This document shows, piece by piece, positions 5,119 through 8,332 of a DNA stretch of 8,332 nt (position 1 is the stretch's first letter; every line of letters begins with the position of its first letter). Under the pieces are notes generated by a model. That model searched no databases. It had not been told where the DNA came from and saw nothing but the letters and a program-made list of their open reading frames with translations. The DNA lies in the NCBI GenBank assembly GCA_016844545.1, contig JAENJC010000045.1:1-8332 (forward strand), written 5' to 3'. The translations under genes and the position numbers were made by a program. The stretch is from Deltaproteobacteria bacterium. GTDB taxonomy: Bacteria > Desulfobacterota > JAENJC01.

Positions 5119-6311
5119 GATTTATAAATGTTGCCTCTTACGATGAGGCAGTAAGGGAACTCAACGCAATCGGGGTCGACAGCACAGGGGTGAAGCTGAT
5201 GGCCCCCAAGATGATCCATCTGACATTGAAACTGGATGGGATAACCTGTGCTCAGGCAAATATTCTCAAGCAGGACATGCTTTCCCTTGGAGGAGATGCG
5301 GCAGTTCACAGCCGTGCCGTCAACTTCAAGGTTGACAGGACTGACTGTGTCCTGATGGGGACAACAAAGCAGTTTGAAAGGCTTGCAAAAAAACTCAGGA
5401 TTCAGCCGTTCGGGCTCAAGCAGCATGCTCTAGAATTAAGCAAGCTGCTCCATTCTATCAAGTCAGTACCGCCTCCATTAGAGACTAAAAAAAAGAGCTT
5501 TGCGTTTGGCGAGAGGACCTTTATCATGGGTATCCTTAATGTTACGCCGGATTCCTTCTCTGAAAAAGGGATCTTCTTCGATACGGATACTGCCGTCAGG
5601 AGGGGAATGGAGATGGCAGAGGCGGGGGCCGATATTATTGACATCGGTGGAGAGTCCACAAGGCCCGGAGCAGAACAGGTTTCCGCAGAAGAGGAGATGA
5701 AGAGGGTCATTCCTGTGATAGAGAGGCTTGCCCCAAAGATAAGCATCCCCATCTCTATAGACACATACAAGGCGGAGGTTGCAAAGAGGGCTATGGAGGC
5801 CGGGGCAGAGATAATAAACGACATAAGCGGCCTCAGGTTTGACTCTGATATGCCCGGCGTCGCTGCATCTTCGGGCGCTGCTGTTATAATTATGCATATC
5901 AAGGGGACACCAAAGGAGATGCAGCTGTCTCCTACTTATCAATCTTTAATAACTGAGGTTATAGGGTATCTTGAAGAGGGTATAATGATTGCAGAGGATG
6001 CAGGGGTACAGCCGGACAGGGTTGTCATTGACCCAGGGATAGGTTTTGGCAAGACCATCGAGCACAACCTGACCATAATGAAGAACCTGGAGGCCTTCAA
6101 GGCCCTTGGTAAACCTGTATTAATCGGTACATCGAGAAAATCTTTTATAGGGAAGATAACAGGGACAGAGGTTGAGGAGAGAACAATAGGGACTGCTGCT
6201 ACCGTATCAATCGTGGTTTTAAACGGAGCTGATATTGTAAGAGTCCATGACGTGAAGGAAGGGGTTCAGGCTGCCAGAATGGCGGATGCGATAAAATGCG
6301 CTAATAATTAA
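5106..6311 (+). CDS. folP: Dihydropteroate synthase with N-terminal extension
   Basis: FolP condenses 6-hydroxymethyl-7,8-dihydropterin diphosphate with p-aminobenzoate to 7,8-dihydropteroate in folate synthesis; it is the sulfonamide target. With a TTG start at 5106 the product has 401 residues. The TIM-barrel core (about 137-395) shows NVTPDSFS (145-152), GGESTRPG (181-188), SIDT (217-220), ND (238-239), MHIKGTP (263-269), DPGIGFGK (309-316), GTSRKSFIG (341-349) and RVHDV (379-383). All are expected pterin, pABA or phosphate-binding elements. About 135 residues precede the core, whereas E. coli FolP (282 residues) has almost none. Longer forms are known to me from Geobacter-like bacteria and some Firmicutes, and the function of the extension is not known to me. 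No ATG fits the start. The TTG at 5106 follows a GGGGGAGGGG stretch (5092-5101) inside the last ftsH codons, and the genes overlap by 13 bp, suggesting translational coupling. An upstream TTG at 5088 is less likely. Confidence 0.94.
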   Translation: MPGLRFINVASYDEAVRELNAIGVDSTGVKLMAPKMIHLTLKLDGITCAQANILKQDMLSLGGDAAVHSRAVNFKVDRTDCVLMGTTKQFERLAKKLRIQPFGLKQHALELSKLLHSIKSVPPPLETKKKSFAFGERTFIMGILNVTPDSFSEKGIFFDTDTAVRRGMEMAEAGADIIDIGGESTRPGAEQVSAEEEMKRVIPVIERLAPKISIPISIDTYKAEVAKRAMEAGAEIINDISGLRFDSDMPGVAASSGAAVIIMHIKGTPKEMQLSPTYQSLITEVIGYLEEGIMIAEDAGVQPDRVVIDPGIGFGKTIEHNLTIMKNLEAFKALGKPVLIGTSRKSFIGKITGTEVEERTIGTAATVSIVVLNGADIVRVHDVKEGVQAARMADAIKCANN

Positions 6312-6333
6312 TTTTAGAAGTTTGGAGTGCAAT

Positions 6334-7686
6334 ATGAAAAAACTTTTCGGTACTGATGGGATAAGGGGAGTTGCCAACATCGAGCCCATGACCATAGAGA
6401 CTACCCTGAAAGTGGCCAGGGCGGCAGCCCACATATTTAAGAGGGACAAAAACAGGAGGCATAGGATCGTAATAGGAAAAGACACGAGGCTTTCCGGGTA
6501 CATGCTTGAGACTGCAATCTGCGCCGGAACATGTTCAATGGGCGTGGATGTTCTGCTTTTGGGCCCCTTTCCTACCCCAGGGATCGCCTTTATAACCAGC
6601 AATATGAGGGCCGATGCAGGAGTTGTCATATCCGCATCCCATAATCCTTTTCAGGACAATGGCATTAAGTTCTTTGCTCCCAGTGGGTATAAACTTCCTG
6701 ACGAAGTGGAAAAGGAGATCGAGAGGCTTATATTCTCGAACGAGATTGATTCAATAAGACCCACTGCTCAAGAGGTCGGAAAGGCATACAAAGTCGACGA
6801 TGCAGCTGGAAGATACATTGTTCACCTTAAGAACAGCGTCCCAAAAGGAATTGATTTTGAGGGACTTAAGATAGTCCTGGACTGCGCCAACGGCGCTGCC
6901 TACAAGGTGGCCCCAATGGTCCTCACGGAGATGGGGGCTGATGTCATTACCATGGGGGTCAAGCCTGATGGAGAGAACATAAATAAGAACTGTGGCTCCC
7001 TTCATCCTGAAGGGCTGAGCCAGGCAGTTAGAGAGAACGGCGCCCATATCGGAGTTGCCCTGGACGGGGATGCCGATAGGGCAATATTTACCGATGAATA
7101 CGGTAATGTAGTAGATGGCGACAAGATCATGGCCCTTTGCGCCCTTGATATGCACAACGAAGGGAAATTGAAGAAGGATACGCTGGTTGCAACGGTGATG
7201 AGCAATATGGGCCTTGATATAGCCATGAAGAAGGCCGGGATAAAGGTTATAAAAACCGCAGTTGGCGACAGATATGTGGTGGAAGAGATGGTTAAGGGTG
7301 GATACAACTTAGGTGGAGAGCAATCCGGCCACATGGTCTTCCATGATTATTCTACAACAGGAGATGGGACGCTTACGGCACTGCAAACCATTTCTGTCAT
7401 GAAAAAGACGGGGAAGCCACTTTCTGAGCTGGCTTCATGCATGACTACGCTGCCGCAGGTGCTCTTGAACGTCAAGGTAAAGCAAAGGCGCGATTTGAAT
7501 AATTACCCAGTCATATCTTCCATGATTTCCAGGGTAGAACAGGATCTGGGTGATAAGGGGAGGGTACTGGTGAGGTTCTCAGGGACAGAACCTCTGGCAA
7601 GGGTCATGATTGAGGGAGAGGATAAACAGAGGATAACCGTTATGGCCCAGGAGATTGCAGATAGCATAGAGAGGGCGCTGAATTAA
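6334..7686 (+). CDS. glmM: Phosphoglucosamine mutase
   Basis: GlmM interconverts glucosamine 6-phosphate and glucosamine 1-phosphate, the step before GlmU makes UDP-GlcNAc for peptidoglycan and lipopolysaccharide. The 450-residue protein is full length for the family. It shows FGTDGIRG at the N-terminus (5-12) and the phosphoserine loop SASHNP, with S102 as the phosphorylated residue. The metal loop DGDADR (244-249) supplies D244, D246 and D248. The sugar-binding loop is GGEQSGH (327-333) and the phosphate-binding loop is RFSGTEP (414-420). SASHNP with GGEQSGH separates it from phosphomannomutase/phosphoglucomutase proteins. The ATG at 6334 has GGAG at 6324-6327; a TTG at 6322 is in frame but would add four unconserved residues. 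It follows folP after 22 bp. In many bacteria cdaA and cdaR precede glmM, but there is no room for them here. Confidence 0.97.
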   Translation: MKKLFGTDGIRGVANIEPMTIETTLKVARAAAHIFKRDKNRRHRIVIGKDTRLSGYMLETAICAGTCSMGVDVLLLGPFPTPGIAFITSNMRADAGVVISASHNPFQDNGIKFFAPSGYKLPDEVEKEIERLIFSNEIDSIRPTAQEVGKAYKVDDAAGRYIVHLKNSVPKGIDFEGLKIVLDCANGAAYKVAPMVLTEMGADVITMGVKPDGENINKNCGSLHPEGLSQAVRENGAHIGVALDGDADRAIFTDEYGNVVDGDKIMALCALDMHNEGKLKKDTLVATVMSNMGLDIAMKKAGIKVIKTAVGDRYVVEEMVKGGYNLGGEQSGHMVFHDYSTTGDGTLTALQTISVMKKTGKPLSELASCMTTLPQVLLNVKVKQRRDLNNYPVISSMISRVEQDLGDKGRVLVRFSGTEPLARVMIEGEDKQRITVMAQEIADSIERALN

Positions 7687-7698
7687 AGGAGTTTATAA

Positions 7699-8332
7699 AT
7701 GGCTCGTCTATCAGTAAATATAGACCACATAGCAACACTACGGCAGGCAAGACTTGGGAAGGAACCGGACCCGGTAACAGCTGCTTCCATTGTGGAGCTT
7801 GCGGGGGCCGACGGGATTACCGTACATCTGCGTGAAGATAGGAGACATATACAGGACAGGGATCTCAGGTTGCTAAGGGAAACCGTTAAAACAAAGCTGA
7901 ACCTTGAGATGGCTGCTATTGACGAAATGGTTAATATTGCAATCGAAGTCAAGCCGGATATGGTTACCCTTGTCCCTGAAAAAAGGGCTGAACTGACTAC
8001 AGAGGGAGGGCTTGATGTTGTCATGAACAAGGAAGGCCTACAGATTTCCGTCTTGAAAAACGGAGGTATAGCTGTAAGCCTCTTCATAAACCCGGACATA
8101 GACCAGGTAAAGGCTGCCCTCAGGGTCGGGGCTGACTACGTAGAGATACATACAGGCAGGTACGCTGATGCAGCAAATAAAGAGGAAGGGGAGACAGAGT
8201 TTGGAAGGATCCTTGATGCGACGAAGGCGGCAAGCAAGTTAAGGTTAGGGATAAATGCAGGGCACGGACTCAACTATATAAACATAAAAAAGATATCAAA
8301 GATATCTGAGATAGAGGAATTCAGCATAGGGC
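7699..8332 (+). CDS. pdxJ: Pyridoxine 5'-phosphate synthase, 3' end outside the window
   Basis: PdxJ condenses 1-deoxy-D-xylulose 5-phosphate with 3-amino-2-oxopropyl phosphate to form pyridoxine 5'-phosphate, the last ring-forming step of DXP-dependent vitamin B6 synthesis. The 211 visible residues read through to the window edge; about 30 residues should be missing (usual length about 240). Conserved active-site positions are present: N7, D9, H10 and R18 in the LSVNIDHIATLRQAR start, H43 and R45 in TVHLREDRRH, E70, E149 in VEIHTG, and H189 in INAGHGLN. The last residues (EFSIG) match the start of the family's NIGHS phosphate-binding element. AAGGAG at 7686-7691 gives a good ribosome site for the ATG at 7699, 12 bp after glmM, so it belongs to the same operon. 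In related genomes acpS often follows pdxJ, which cannot be seen here. Confidence 0.96.
   Translation, partial: MARLSVNIDHIATLRQARLGKEPDPVTAASIVELAGADGITVHLREDRRHIQDRDLRLLRETVKTKLNLEMAAIDEMVNIAIEVKPDMVTLVPEKRAELTTEGGLDVVMNKEGLQISVLKNGGIAVSLFINPDIDQVKAALRVGADYVEIHTGRYADAANKEEGETEFGRILDATKAASKLRLGINAGHGLNYINIKKISKISEIEEFSIG

Noticed and set aside
5500..5700. 66-codon + strand frame inside folP
   Set aside because: It overlaps the conserved NVTPDSFS to GGESTRPG region of folP in another frame, with no independent support.

Overview
The window looks like chromosomal DNA of moderate GC content from a Gram-negative, probably deep-branching bacterium. The core gene order tilS - ftsH - folP - glmM - pdxJ is, from memory, typical of Desulfobacterota (former Deltaproteobacteria) and Nitrospirota. 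The long form of FolP and the heptanucleotide repeat inside tilS fit the same groups. This placement is an inference from synteny and style, not a database match. Every gene I accept is on the + strand.

Layout. Positions 1-600 are the accessory part. They hold a short HicB-type antitoxin gene (hicB) and the first 24 codons of its partner toxin gene hicA. hicA is cut off by a ~137 bp MITE-like, nearly palindromic element with 12-bp perfect terminal inverted repeats. Positions 604-1897 hold a secreted FecR-domain protein and a CDP-alcohol phosphatidyltransferase, most likely PgsA. At 1950-2122 a perfect-consensus sigma-70 promoter drives a tRNA with anticodon CAT (most likely elongator tRNA-Met), followed by a strong hairpin that looks like a terminator. 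From 2134 to the end is a housekeeping block: tilS (tRNA-Ile lysidine synthetase), a 147-bp spacer with an imperfect inverted repeat, ftsH (membrane AAA+ protease), folP (dihydropteroate synthase, 13-bp overlap with ftsH), glmM (phosphoglucosamine mutase) and pdxJ (pyridoxine 5'-phosphate synthase, cut by the window end).

How they fit together. ftsH-folP-glmM-pdxJ are packed tightly (13-bp overlap, then gaps of 22 and 12 bp) and are probably one transcript. It joins membrane protein quality control, folate synthesis, cell-wall precursor (UDP-GlcNAc) synthesis and vitamin B6 synthesis. The cdaA-cdaR (ybbR) pair that often sits just before glmM is absent. TilS modifies C34 of the minor tRNA-Ile(CAU), and here its gene lies directly behind a tRNA that also has a CAT anticodon.

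I do not see a convincing undescribed multi-gene system. The observations most worth a second look are the antitoxin gene orphaned by a MITE-like insertion, the in-frame heptanucleotide repeat inside tilS, the hairpin between the tRNA and tilS, and the inverted repeat in the ftsH leader.
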